The notes beneath the pieces are model-generated. The model was not told the DNA's origin. It was given only the letters and a program-made list of their open reading frames with translations, and made no database searches. A stretch of 61,377 nt of DNA, from positions 1-61,377 of the forward strand of contig JAJDCW010000206.1 in the NCBI GenBank assembly GCA_029260635.1, given 5' to 3'. Of the stretch, positions 50,661 through 60,219 are shown piece after piece. How positions within the stretch are numbered: position 1 is the first letter of the stretch; the number at the start of each line of letters is the position of its first letter. The translations under genes and the position numbers were made by a program. Source of the stretch: Phycisphaeraceae bacterium (lineage in GTDB: Bacteria > Planctomycetota > Phycisphaerae > Phycisphaerales > Phycisphaeraceae).

Positions 50661-52215
50661 CGGTCGTTGCCCCCGTGACAGCGGGGCCGACCCCCAGATC
50701 GGGCGAATCTTCAACCAGCGGGCGGAACTCGGCGACCTGTCGGCCGAGCCAGCGGATGTTTAATAAAACCATTGCCGCCGCCCAGATGGACGAGATGACT
50801 AAGCCACGGGTCTGCAGACGTGTCCACCGGCTGTGGTCCAGCTCGAAGATCGGGCTCAGCGGGTTCAGCGCCAGCCACCAGTCGCCACGGATGTCCCAGT
50901 TGGTGGGGTTGACCGCGAAAGCCACGATCACCGGGACAATGCACCCCATCGCCACCAGGAAGATCGCGATCGCGGAAGTGGAAGCGACCGCGGCGGCGTG
51001 CCGGAACAGCCAACGTCTCAGCAGAACCGCGGTCATCGCATAGGCCAGCAGGTACAACCCGGCGATACCGATGGCGGCGAGCATCTGGATGCCTTCATCA
51101 CTGAATGAACTGCGGCTCGAATATATCAGCCCGGCGATCCAGGCGATGCCGAGCGTCAGCACCGTCATCAGGATCGACCAGCACAACCCGCTGACGGCAC
51201 CGCTGAAAAGGAAAAACGCCGGGACACGCAGCAGGAAATTCTTCGGGATCGATCGGCATAGCCTTGGGCCGAGCTTGTCTCGTTCGCTGATGGAAATGAT
51301 CATTGCGATCAGGAGGATGGCCGAGGCAAACGCCGCCCAGACAAACAGCATCTCACCGTGACCGTAATAGCTATCGAGATAAATAAATACACCCAGGCTC
51401 ACCGCCCAGACCCCGGTCATGTAGAGGCGCAGCGGGAACGCCCGGTTCGATGGCGGGGAGGAGATCAACGCGACCGTGAGGAAGAATACCAGCCCCACAC
51501 CGCCGAGCCAGCAGATGACAAACCCCAGGACCGGTGCCCAGAACTCCCACTCACCCATCCGCGAGCCGATCCCCCATGTGCTCATCTCCCAGACCAACGC
51601 GAATGTGATGAGCCCAAGTGTCCAGATAAAAGACACACCGAGAAACAGTGTCAGCACAATCTTAACCACCAACGAGATCGGCACGGCCCCGATCAGGATC
51701 GCCATCTGCACCGCCGCCAGCACCACCAGCAGGTCCAGGCCGATCACAAACAGGATCGTTGGCGGGTCGATCCCGCGCAACAAGTATGTCACCACCATAA
51801 ACGGGGCACAGGCGCTGAAGATCAGGGCCGTCACGATCATCCCCGCCAGCAGCTTGCCCCAGACGATCGACGACGGGCGGAGCGTGGAGACAAACAACAG
51901 GTCCGACGTGGTGCTGGACCGCTCGACCGCCAGCCGACCACCGACATAAATCGGCACAAACAGCAGGCAGGTCGTTAGCAGCATCCCCTGGAAGATGTGG
52001 AACAAGTTCGCGCCGTGGTTGCCCGTCACCTGCCCGATCGTGTCGGTGTTCAGAACGTACAGCAGTAGCGTCGTCAACAGGATGACCAGGAACAACATCA
52101 GGATCGAGACGATGAACCGCGATTGAACCGCCTGGCGCAGCTCCTTGACGACGATCGGGTTCATCCGGTCGTCCACCCAAGAGGCCACGCCGAATAGGCC
52201 GCCGGTCATACTCAT
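50653..52215 (-). CDS. ABC-2 type transporter permease
   Basis: 520 residues with about 12 TM helices. The N-terminal NPIVVKELRQAVQSRFIVSILML is typical of GldF/NatB/ABC-2 permeases of planctomycetes, and the LFVSTLRPSSIVWGKLLAGMI loop is their conserved coupling segment. It pairs with the ATPase encoded directly upstream (four-base overlap). Substrate unknown. Its place inside the MoxR/VWA operon suggests a role in envelope assembly or gliding-type export rather than drug efflux. Confidence 0.88.
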   Translation of the reverse strand: MSMTGGLFGVASWVDDRMNPIVVKELRQAVQSRFIVSILMLFLVILLTTLLLYVLNTDTIGQVTGNHGANLFHIFQGMLLTTCLLFVPIYVGGRLAVERSSTTSDLLFVSTLRPSSIVWGKLLAGMIVTALIFSACAPFMVVTYLLRGIDPPTILFVIGLDLLVVLAAVQMAILIGAVPISLVVKIVLTLFLGVSFIWTLGLITFALVWEMSTWGIGSRMGEWEFWAPVLGFVICWLGGVGLVFFLTVALISSPPSNRAFPLRLYMTGVWAVSLGVFIYLDSYYGHGEMLFVWAAFASAILLIAMIISISERDKLGPRLCRSIPKNFLLRVPAFFLFSGAVSGLCWSILMTVLTLGIAWIAGLIYSSRSSFSDEGIQMLAAIGIAGLYLLAYAMTAVLLRRWLFRHAAAVASTSAIAIFLVAMGCIVPVIVAFAVNPTNWDIRGDWWLALNPLSPIFELDHSRWTRLQTRGLVISSIWAAAMVLLNIRWLGRQVAEFRPLVEDSPDLGVGPAVTGATTDG

Positions 52216-53153
52216 TGGACATCTCCTTTGGTCACGTCCATGAACAGCTTCTCCAGGTCGGCCTGAACCTGTTTGAACTCCATTAGGCGGAACCCCTTAC
52301 TCAACAACTCGGCGACCAGCTCGCAGGCGGCGTCCTCGTCCCCGGCGACCTCGGCCTCGACATGGTTGCCGGCGACGCGGGCGGCTTTGACGTTGGGCAT
52401 CTCCAGCAGCGTCCGGTGCAGACGTTCGTTGTCGTCGCGCGTGCGGATGGCGACGTGCTGATACGGCTCCTGATCGACTCGGCCGTAGTCATAGATCTGC
52501 TTCATCGTCCCGGCACGCAGCAGCTTGCCCCGCTCGATGATGACCGCGCCGTTGGCCATCTCGGCCAGCTCGGTGAGGATGTGTGAGCTGATCAGAATCG
52601 CCTTGCCCTGGTCGGCCAAAGCTCGCAGCAACTCACGCAGCTCGACGCGGGCGCGGGGGTCCAGACCGGCCGCGGGTTCGTCCATCAACAGCAGCGGCGG
52701 GTCGTGGATCAGGGCGCGGGCCAGCGAGACGCGCTGCTTCATGCCCTTGCTCAGCGCCTTGAGTGTTTTCTCGCGGATGCCTTTGAGGTTCGTGAAGTCT
52801 TCGATCTGATCGATCATGCTCTTGCGTCGTCGGCCACTCAGGCCGTAGGCACGGGCGAAGAAGTCCAGGTAGTCGTGGACGGAGAGGTCACGGTGGGTCG
52901 GGAGGTTGTCGGGCATGTACCCGATGAGTCGGCGGGCCTTCTCGGGGTAGTGGATGATGTTCAGCCCGTCGAACCGGCATCGCCCGGTATCGGGCGTGTC
53001 CAGCGTTGCCATGATGCGCATGGTCGTGGTCTTGCCCGAACCGTTGGGCCCGACAAAGGCGAAGATCTGCCCGCTCTCAAACCCGAAGCTCAGGTCGCTC
53101 ACCGCGACGGTCTTGCCAAATGTCTTAAAAAGGTTGTCGACCTGGATATGCAT
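52212..53153 (-). CDS. ABC transporter ATP-binding protein
   Basis: About 313 residues. Walker A GPNGSGKTTTM, Q-loop GYMPDNL, signature LSKGMKQRVSLARAL, Walker B LLLMDEPAAGLD, H-loop ISSHILTELAEMA. A C-terminal domain of about 90 residues (MPNVKAARVAGNHVEAEVAGDED..) is typical of NatA/GldA-like ATPases. Start at 53153 forms a TAATG overlap with the upstream stop. Works with the permease at 50653. Confidence 0.92.
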   Translation of the reverse strand: MHIQVDNLFKTFGKTVAVSDLSFGFESGQIFAFVGPNGSGKTTTMRIMATLDTPDTGRCRFDGLNIIHYPEKARRLIGYMPDNLPTHRDLSVHDYLDFFARAYGLSGRRRKSMIDQIEDFTNLKGIREKTLKALSKGMKQRVSLARALIHDPPLLLMDEPAAGLDPRARVELRELLRALADQGKAILISSHILTELAEMANGAVIIERGKLLRAGTMKQIYDYGRVDQEPYQHVAIRTRDDNERLHRTLLEMPNVKAARVAGNHVEAEVAGDEDAACELVAELLSKGFRLMEFKQVQADLEKLFMDVTKGDVQ

Positions 53154-55009
53154 TACCCGCCCTCCCCGTAGTAGCCTAGGACGACGCAATCCGTGCGGTG
53201 TTCTTTAAGACCCTCAAGCCCCGGATCGAGGAAGGCCGAGTCGCTGATCTGCGCGATGTAACTCCCGGGCGTAAGGAATACATCCGGCTTCATATTGATC
53301 GATTTCGCCGCCGCCCAGTCGTCACGGCGGACCAGCTCGGCGACAGACGAAGGCGAGCCGTACCCGGGGTTCTTGGCGCTGGGCGTCAGGGCGACGCTCT
53401 GACCCGCCACGATATTCTCCGCCGTCCACCGCGTGCCGCCCGGATCAACCAGGACCAGTTGCGTGATGTCGCTGCCGAGCCCGTTGACGACGCTGACGGC
53501 CCCGTCGCTGTCGGTGGAGACATCCAGGCGTTCGTGTCGGCGTTCGCTCTTGCGGAGGACGAAGTGCGCGGGGATGCGGGCGGCGACCCATCCGCTGACC
53601 ATGTGCTGGCCGTGAGAGACGTCCAGGGTCCGGCTGCGTCCGCTGTCGCCGCCGCCGTAGTACCCGTAACCCCACTGTTCGAACTGCGGTGTGACCAGGG
53701 TGTTTTCATCGAACCACAGGCCGTTGGCGGGGGTGAGCGGCGCGTAGTACCCGCTGACACCGACGGTCACAGCGCGGTGCGACCGCTGGTCAAGCATGGT
53801 AATTGATGTGGACCTCGCCTGGGGCGTGATCCCCTCGCTGAGCAACGCGTAGACCATGACCGCCGCGGAAAAGAACAGCGCGATCACCGGTACGGTCACC
53901 AGTAGCAGCATGCGCCGTTTGAGCATATACAGCACCATCACGTTGACCGGGCCGATGACCACCGCGAAAATCAGCATCACCAGCAGCAGGCCGCGCGCGG
54001 GCGTGACCTGGCCCTCGACGATGGGCATGTCGCGGTTGGCGTTCTCGGTGCTGCGCTTTGCAGCGCGGGATCCGGTTAGAGAATGCCAGTAATTGAGCTG
54101 CTTGATCCAGCCCTTGGAATCCTGGCTTGCAGCGGTGTCCGCACGGATCAGGTGGATATTGCCCAGCCCGTAATCGTTGGAACCTTCGAGGGGTGAGAAG
54201 CCCTCGGCCCCCGATGCTCCGAGCCACTCGTCGACCCAGTCGTTTGGCACCTGTGCTTCGGCGGAGGCAAACACAACCGCGACGGTGCCACCGGTCAGGA
54301 CAAAAGAACGCAAGGCATCAGACAACTCCGGAGGCATCGACGCGAAGTCCTGGTCGGACAACACGACAGCCATATAGCGCGTGTAACCAAGCCAGCTCGT
54401 GCCCCACTCGGCCAAGGGTCTGGGCTCGCGTACGAGCTCGAATATAGAACCGTGACGATAGCCATAGCCACTGCCGTATCCCCCCGTCCCGGCCCCGCTG
54501 GCACCGTCGTCCTCGATCGCGGTATCGATTTTTTCTTTGACGGCCCCATCGACGTCCCGGCTGACCAGGATAAGCTGGCCCGAGTTGTAGCCGATATGAG
54601 AGCCGATGTTCACCTCAACATTTCGGCGTTGCCTGGCGCCGTCGATATAAACCGCCGCGCCGTGGCCCTGGATCGGGACCGGGGGCTGAAGCATCTCGAA
54701 CGCCGTCGCCGCGCCGGCCTCGACATCGACGGTGCGCGTCATGCGGTCGATGACATCACCTCCACCGTGGCCATAAGTGGTCGCGGGGATTTGAATCCTG
54801 ATGCGGTGTGGGTTCTTGGACCGGTTGGCGACGACCACGCGGTAGGCGACGTAGCCGTAACCGCTCTCACCGGACAGCGGGCCATCGACCGACACGGAGA
54901 TGTCGCCGTAGGTCCGGCTGTCCGCACGGCTGGTGCTCAAGGGCAGCACCAGGAGCATGGCCAGCACGGCGAAAACCGCGGTCATCATTCCCCGGCAATG
55001 ATACGTCAC
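53153..55009 (-). CDS. Unknown membrane protein of the MoxR/ABC operon
   Basis: 618 residues: signal peptide or TM at the N-terminus (..MLLVLPLSTSRAD), an Ig-like beta domain (YVAYRVVVANRSKNPHRIRIQIP), a Gly/Tyr-rich linker, and a GATase-like or DUF4350-like domain (TRYMAVVLSDQDFASMPPELSDALRSFVLTGGTVAVVF). Two TM helices follow near residues 345-400, then a C-terminal periplasmic beta domain with Gly/Tyr-rich stretches (WGYGYYGGGDSGRSR). It resembles the auxiliary extracellular subunits encoded with GldFGA-type ABC systems. Not assigned further. Start overlaps the moxR stop by ATGA. Confidence 0.8.
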   Translation of the reverse strand: MTYHCRGMMTAVFAVLAMLLVLPLSTSRADSRTYGDISVSVDGPLSGESGYGYVAYRVVVANRSKNPHRIRIQIPATTYGHGGGDVIDRMTRTVDVEAGAATAFEMLQPPVPIQGHGAAVYIDGARQRRNVEVNIGSHIGYNSGQLILVSRDVDGAVKEKIDTAIEDDGASGAGTGGYGSGYGYRHGSIFELVREPRPLAEWGTSWLGYTRYMAVVLSDQDFASMPPELSDALRSFVLTGGTVAVVFASAEAQVPNDWVDEWLGASGAEGFSPLEGSNDYGLGNIHLIRADTAASQDSKGWIKQLNYWHSLTGSRAAKRSTENANRDMPIVEGQVTPARGLLLVMLIFAVVIGPVNVMVLYMLKRRMLLLVTVPVIALFFSAAVMVYALLSEGITPQARSTSITMLDQRSHRAVTVGVSGYYAPLTPANGLWFDENTLVTPQFEQWGYGYYGGGDSGRSRTLDVSHGQHMVSGWVAARIPAHFVLRKSERRHERLDVSTDSDGAVSVVNGLGSDITQLVLVDPGGTRWTAENIVAGQSVALTPSAKNPGYGSPSSVAELVRRDDWAAAKSINMKPDVFLTPGSYIAQISDSAFLDPGLEGLKEHRTDCVVLGYYGEGG

Positions 55010-56058
55010 GACGCGGCCTCCACCTCGACGCCGCGCGGCAGCTCAAGCCCCGTCTCGTCGATATCGTTGAGCATCTGATCGACCACGTCCAGCGAGCTGA
55101 CCTTATCAAAGCGTGCCTGATAATTCAGGATCAGCCGGTGGTTCAGGACGTGCGGCGCGACGGCCTTGACATCTTCAAACCCCGCGGTGGGTCGGCCGTC
55201 AAGCAGCGCGACCGCCCGCGCACTCTCCGCCATCGCGATCGCGGCTCGTGGAGATGCGCCATAGGTGACATAATCCCCCACGACCTTCGGGGCCGTGGGT
55301 TCCTGCGGATGCGTCGATACCACGAGGTTGGCGATATAACGGTTCACGGGCGTCGGCATCACCACGCGGTCCATCGTGTCGAACAACGAATCGAGCTTAA
55401 CCTGATCGATGACGGAAGTCGGCTCGGGCAGCTCGCCACGCCTTCGTGAATCGATGATGCGTTCGAGTGTGTCGGCGCTTGGCCGGCCGACGTGCAGCTT
55501 CAAGAGAAATCGGTCGACCTGTGCTTCCGGGAGCGGGTAGGTACCCTCCAACTCAATCGGGTTCTGCGACGCCAACACGAAGAACGGCGAGGGCAGCGGC
55601 CGGGTCTCGCCCATCACCGTGACACGCCGCTCCTGCATCGCTTCGAGCATCGCGGACTGGGTCTTGGGCGACGCGCGGTTGATCTCGTCCGCCAGAAGGA
55701 TGTTGGTAAAGACCGGCCCGGGCTCGAAAACCATCTGCCGCCTGCCGTCGTCGTCTTCCTGGAGGATCGGGCTGCCGACGATATCGCTGGGCATCAGGTC
55801 GGGGGTAAACTGCACGCGGTTGAATGACAGCGAGAGCAGTTGGCCGAGCACGTGGATCAGGGCGGTCTTGCCGACACCGGGCATGCCCTCCAGGAGGATG
55901 TGACCCCGGCTGAGGATGCCGACCAGGACCATGCGGTGCAGCTCGGGCTGGCCCAGGAGCGTCGCGTCGAGCTGTTGAAGAACGCTTTTAAGCAGGTCGA
56001 CCGCCGGGGCCAGTTCATCCGGCCGCATGAGTTTCGTTCGGGCATCGGATTCAGGCAT
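55006..56058 (-). CDS. MoxR-family AAA+ ATPase
   Basis: About 350 residues. Walker A EGMPGVGKTAL, the MoxR FTPDLMPSDIVG and FEPGPVFTNILLADEINRASPKTQSAMLEAMQE segments (Walker B with sensor), and the typical FVLASQNPIELEGTYPLPEAQVDRF. MoxR ATPases are chaperone-like and usually activate metal- or VWA-containing complexes together with DUF58 and VWA proteins, all encoded here. Start at 56058 has GGAG five bases upstream; the TTG at 56073 is less likely. Confidence 0.94.
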   Translation of the reverse strand: MPESDARTKLMRPDELAPAVDLLKSVLQQLDATLLGQPELHRMVLVGILSRGHILLEGMPGVGKTALIHVLGQLLSLSFNRVQFTPDLMPSDIVGSPILQEDDDGRRQMVFEPGPVFTNILLADEINRASPKTQSAMLEAMQERRVTVMGETRPLPSPFFVLASQNPIELEGTYPLPEAQVDRFLLKLHVGRPSADTLERIIDSRRRGELPEPTSVIDQVKLDSLFDTMDRVVMPTPVNRYIANLVVSTHPQEPTAPKVVGDYVTYGASPRAAIAMAESARAVALLDGRPTAGFEDVKAVAPHVLNHRLILNYQARFDKVSSLDVVDQMLNDIDETGLELPRGVEVEAAS

Positions 56059-56122
56059 AGACACTCCAGACAAACGGTTGACAACCGATCACGGACTCAT
56101 CACGGCGGCGACGGACCCGGCT

Positions 56123-57637
56123 TCAGTGCGCGGCGTCTTGAGATTCACCCGACGATTCAGGGAGGCCCGAAGGGGCGGTTGAGCTATTCGGGTCCTTATC
56201 ATTATCGAAGACGGAGCGCTGGAAGTACCGTTGCACCGCGCCGCGGTGACGGGGCAGGACGGGAGCGGTCTCGGCGCTGCCGCCGGTCGACGTAACCCCG
56301 GAAAGTGCCCCGCCGGTCGATTGCCCGCCGGCCGGCTCGCTGTCGGGTACCGCGCGTGTCACGCCCATCAGTCGGGCGTCTTCTATGTCTCGCATGCGTG
56401 ACGGGGGCAGGACCTGTGGCTCGAACGAAGCCTCTTCCTTGCTGGACGGGTCTTTCCAGAGCATCTCGGTGTGGGCGGGGCCGCGGGTGATCCCGCCACG
56501 ACCCGCCAGTGCGCTCTTACACGCCTTACAGACCTTGTCCGAGTCACATTCCCCCTGACTCTCCAGCCACTCCAACAACTCCGCCGGATCGAGTTCGTAG
56601 TTGATATCCGAGAGCTTGCCCTCGATCAGGTTCGCATCCTTAAGCGCCGCGAGCATCTTTTTTAGGTCAGCCTGCTGGCCCTCCATCATCTTGGCGAGTT
56701 TCTCGAGTGTCTCGGCGTCGAGCCCAGCGGCGGCGGCCTCGCTGAGTGCCTTGGCCATCTCGGGTGACATGTTCGCAGCCATATCTTCGCCGATCGCCTG
56801 TTGAGTCATTTCCGACAACGCCTGCATCGCCGATGAAAGCTGCTGCGGTGTTAGTCGGCCGTCCTCCTGCTGCATCGCCTGGGCCAGTGACTTTGCTGCC
56901 GCGGCGTCATCCATTTTCCGCAGAGCCTCGTCCGCGGCCTCGGCGGCGGTCCTGTCCAGCTGGTCCCCCATGTGGTCCAAGGCCTCCCACGTCCGCGACG
57001 GGTCGGTCCCCAGCGCGTCGTCGGCGACCTTGGCCATGTCGTCCCTCATCGCGTCGGCCTGCGGCTCGTCAATGATCTGCTCCTCCTCGAGCACCTGAAC
57101 CTGATCCTCCAGTGAATCGATCGTCCGCTGCACGTTCATGGCGATGGCAGAGGCCTCGCTTTCCGGGATCGGCGCGAGCACCGCGCCGATCAGGAAGACC
57201 GCGGACAGGCCAAGCGCCGCAAGCGTCTGCCCGCCACGCCAACGCACACGCAGGGGTGTCGGGACCGACAGCCGCTGCGCCCAGACGTCGAAGCCGTCCA
57301 TATCTTGCGCCATCAGCAGGCCGCCGAGTTTCCTTCGGCCGTCCACGACGGCGCGGGCCTGCTGCGGGTCGGGCCTTTCGTGCCAGGCCAGCCCGCAGGC
57401 GACGAGCCAGACGATGACCAGCCCGATACCGCCGAACCACCAGCGTGCGCTGTCCACCCCGGTGGCAAACCGTGTGATTAATGCGGCCACACCCCAGAGC
57501 AAGAGATACCCGGTCGATAACAGCACACCCCAACGCAAAACCGCGGCGCGGAAGATATCCGAGATAAGGTCCGTAGAGACGGCCTGGGCCTGCGTGTCGT
57601 GTACGTCCAACGGGCTCTTGCCGAGGTGGTCAGTCAT
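56123..57637 (-). CDS. Unknown membrane protein with long coiled-coil region, first gene of the MoxR operon
   Basis: About 504 residues. Three TM helices in the first 190 residues (WGVLLSTGYLLLWGVAALITRF, WWFGGIGLVIVWLVACGLAW, LAALGLSAVFLIGAVLAPI), then about 200 residues of Ala/Met/Glu-rich helices likely to form coiled coils (AAAAKSLAQAMQQEDGRL, LEKLAKMMEGQQADLKKML). A Cys cluster (CDSDKVCKACKSALAG) could bind zinc. The tail is Ser/Gly/Pro-rich and unstructured. The DUF4175-like membrane proteins next to MoxR in other bacteria have a similar plan. Start at 57637 is the first Met with a plausible site (GGGG about 8-12 bases upstream); more upstream Met codons precede it. Confidence 0.75.
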   Translation of the reverse strand: MTDHLGKSPLDVHDTQAQAVSTDLISDIFRAAVLRWGVLLSTGYLLLWGVAALITRFATGVDSARWWFGGIGLVIVWLVACGLAWHERPDPQQARAVVDGRRKLGGLLMAQDMDGFDVWAQRLSVPTPLRVRWRGGQTLAALGLSAVFLIGAVLAPIPESEASAIAMNVQRTIDSLEDQVQVLEEEQIIDEPQADAMRDDMAKVADDALGTDPSRTWEALDHMGDQLDRTAAEAADEALRKMDDAAAAKSLAQAMQQEDGRLTPQQLSSAMQALSEMTQQAIGEDMAANMSPEMAKALSEAAAAGLDAETLEKLAKMMEGQQADLKKMLAALKDANLIEGKLSDINYELDPAELLEWLESQGECDSDKVCKACKSALAGRGGITRGPAHTEMLWKDPSSKEEASFEPQVLPPSRMRDIEDARLMGVTRAVPDSEPAGGQSTGGALSGVTSTGGSAETAPVLPRHRGAVQRYFQRSVFDNDKDPNSSTAPSGLPESSGESQDAAH

Positions 57638-57966
57638 GATGATGTCCCCGAGGTCGATCAACGGGTGCGATGAACGAAACGTGCCCGCCTGCGGCACCTC
57701 AAGCCGCCGACAGCCCGTAAATATGTTACCAACTCGAACCACCCAAAGACAGTACATTCCCATGATCTACCCCCATAGACGGGGCAGACCGGTTTTCATG
57801 ACACCTATTCATACGCCGCATCTATATAAGGGGTTCAATCTCGGCCTGATTACACCCACTGTTGCAGACCCGGTTGCGATAACCCCGGGCGGGACAATCC
57901 CCAGCCGGTCCGGTACTATCTGCGGGTCGTCAGCCGCCCGCCTCACGTCGCCACGGAGCCCTCTCG

Positions 57967-59316
57967 ATGAGCAACGCCCCTGTATCTTCGCCCTCGATCA
58001 ACGCACCGAAGCAATCGGCCGGCCTGCGGCTGAGCGTGATGATGTTCCTGCAGTACGCGGTATGGGGGGTGTGGCTGCCGATCATGGCGAACTATCTGGG
58101 TGCCCCCGTGTTAGAAAACGGGCAAGGCGGGCTGGGCTTCACCGGCGCACAGATCGGGTGGATACTTGGGCTCGCCGGCGCGATCGGTGCCGTCGCCGCC
58201 CCGTTTATCGCCGGCCAGGTTGCCGACCGCTACCTCAATGCCGAGCGTGCCCTCGCGCTGCTGCTGCTGCTTGGCGGGGTCGTCAAACTCATCCTAGCTA
58301 CCCAGACGTCTTACGAGGCCTGGTTGTGGCTGTCGATCCTCTACTCCGTGCTGTACATGCCGACCCTGGCGCTGACCAACAGCATCGCGTTTGCGAATCT
58401 GGACGACCCGGAGAAGAAGTTCCCGCCGGTGCGTGCGTTCGGCACGATCGGGTGGATCGTCGCGTCGGTCGCGTTCCCCGTGGCGTGGATGATGACGGAC
58501 GTGAAACTGGTCGGGTACTGGCCTTTTATCGACGGGACCAAGATCGCCGGCAGCACGCACCTGATCGCCGACGCCGTGACTGTCTCCGGCATCGTGTCGA
58601 TCGCTTACGCGGTCTACTGCGTGCTTCTGCTGCCCAAAACCCCGCCGAAGAAAGACGTGGCCCACCCGTTTGCGTTCGCCAAGGCTTTTAGCCTGTTTAG
58701 CCGACTGGACTTTACGGTACTGACCATGGCTGCACTTATCATCTCAATGATCCACCAGTGCTATTTTTTCCGCACCGGCCTGTACCTGGAAAACGCCATC
58801 GGATTCGACGTGGCGAGCGTTGGACCGATCATGGCGATCGGGCAGGTCAGCGAGATCCTCGTATTGGCGGTACTCGGTCTCTTCATCAAACGCCTGGGTT
58901 ACAAGTGGGTCCTGATTATGGGCACCCTCTCTTATGTCCTGCGTTACGGCCTGTTCGCTTTCGTGCTCTCCGATGAAACGCCCAGCCAGGGCATCGTTCA
59001 GGCCGCGATGATCCTGCACGGGTTCAACTACGGCTGCTTCTTCGCCGGCGCGTTCCTCTACGTCGAGAAGATCGCACCAAGGGACATCAGCCACTCGGCG
59101 CAGACCGTGTTCGGGATCATTATCCTGGGCGTCGGCCCTGTGCTGGCCGGGTTCTATAACCAGTATTTCGACCGCTATACGGACACCGCCGGCTCACAGC
59201 AATACCAGCAGTTCTGGTACGCGCAATCGGCCCTGGCACTGGTCGCGACGGTGGTCATCCTGGCCCTGTTCAGGCAGGCAAAGGGGGCCGTGGCGGCTGA
59301 GGACACTGCTACATGA
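57967..59316 (+). CDS. MFS transporter, nucleoside:H+ symporter family
   Basis: 449 residues, 12 predicted TM helices. SVMMFLQYAVWGVWLPIMANYL and the loop GTIGWIVASVAFP with RAFGTIG are characteristic of the NupG/XapB-like nucleoside symporter branch that is abundant in planctomycetes. It precedes DUF1080 and MocA-family genes that usually act on carbohydrates or nucleoside-like sugars, so a sugar or nucleoside substrate is plausible. Start at 57967 follows GGAG in CACGGAGCC. Confidence 0.88.
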   Translation: MSNAPVSSPSINAPKQSAGLRLSVMMFLQYAVWGVWLPIMANYLGAPVLENGQGGLGFTGAQIGWILGLAGAIGAVAAPFIAGQVADRYLNAERALALLLLLGGVVKLILATQTSYEAWLWLSILYSVLYMPTLALTNSIAFANLDDPEKKFPPVRAFGTIGWIVASVAFPVAWMMTDVKLVGYWPFIDGTKIAGSTHLIADAVTVSGIVSIAYAVYCVLLLPKTPPKKDVAHPFAFAKAFSLFSRLDFTVLTMAALIISMIHQCYFFRTGLYLENAIGFDVASVGPIMAIGQVSEILVLAVLGLFIKRLGYKWVLIMGTLSYVLRYGLFAFVLSDETPSQGIVQAAMILHGFNYGCFFAGAFLYVEKIAPRDISHSAQTVFGIIILGVGPVLAGFYNQYFDRYTDTAGSQQYQQFWYAQSALALVATVVILALFRQAKGAVAAEDTAT

Positions 59317-59450
59317 TTCCCCGGTCTATGGGATGCCCGGGGTTAACAAGTGTTTAGCAGATTTCAGTCAAACCGCCTTGGCTGGGGGTTGTAGTCCCGG
59401 CCAACCGGACTATCATTGACCGCTTCACAAGCACGATCGAGGAGATCAGG

Positions 59451-60218
59451 ATGAGTCTATCAACCACGATACGTTTTCTGGTCGCGATGCTGCTGACGGC
59501 ATGTGTGACCGGCACAACCTGCGCCGATCAAGATGGTGTCGATCAGGCAACCGAGCCCAATACCCTGACCGAGCAAGAGCGGGCCGACGGCTGGATCCTG
59601 TTGTTCGACGGCAAAAGGATAGACCATTGGCGCGGCTACAAACAGGAAGACTCACACGACGGCTGGGCCATCAAGGACGGCTGCATCACCCGCGTCGGAC
59701 CCGGCGGCGACCTGATGACCCGTGAGCAGTTCGACGACTTCGAGCTGTCTATCGAGTGGCGCATCAGTGAGGGCGGCAACTCCGGCATCTTCTACAACGG
59801 CACCGAAGAATACGGCAACGTCTACGAGAGCGCCCCGGAGATGCAGGTCCTTGATAACGGTGCACACAAGGACGGCGGGGACACGCTCACCAGTGCCGGC
59901 GCGAATTACGCCTTGCACGCTCCCGCCGTCGATGCCACCAAACCCGTCGGCGAATTCAACCTCGCACGTATCCTCGTCCGGGGCAACCACGTCGAGCACC
60001 ACCTCAACGGGCAGAAGCTATTGGAATACGAACTGGGCAGCGAAGCGTGGAAGACCTTGGTCGCCGCCTCTAAATTCAAGGACATGCCCGGGTACGGCCA
60101 GGCCGAATTCGGACACATCGCATTACAGGACCACGGCGACGCCGTGAGCTTTCGCAACATCAAGATCCGCGTACCCCATGACCCTCCATCACCACCCGCA
60201 ACCCAGGGAGACGATTGA
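59451..60218 (+). CDS. DUF1080 (3-keto-disaccharide hydrolase-type) secreted protein
   Basis: 255 residues: signal peptide (..MLLTACVTGTTCAD), then the DUF1080 concanavalin-like fold with GWILLFDGKRIDHWRGY, DFELSIEWRISEGGNSGIFY, and the C-terminal GHIALQDHGDAVSFRNIKIR. The family includes 3-keto-glycoside hydrolases. It is followed by a Tat-exported Gfo/Idh/MocA oxidoreductase, which matches the idea that 3-keto sugars are made by the oxidoreductase and cleaved here. AGGAG occurs about ten bases before ATG 59451. Periplasmic or surface location. Confidence 0.92.
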   Translation: MSLSTTIRFLVAMLLTACVTGTTCADQDGVDQATEPNTLTEQERADGWILLFDGKRIDHWRGYKQEDSHDGWAIKDGCITRVGPGGDLMTREQFDDFELSIEWRISEGGNSGIFYNGTEEYGNVYESAPEMQVLDNGAHKDGGDTLTSAGANYALHAPAVDATKPVGEFNLARILVRGNHVEHHLNGQKLLEYELGSEAWKTLVAASKFKDMPGYGQAEFGHIALQDHGDAVSFRNIKIRVPHDPPSPPATQGDD

Positions 60219-60219
60219 A

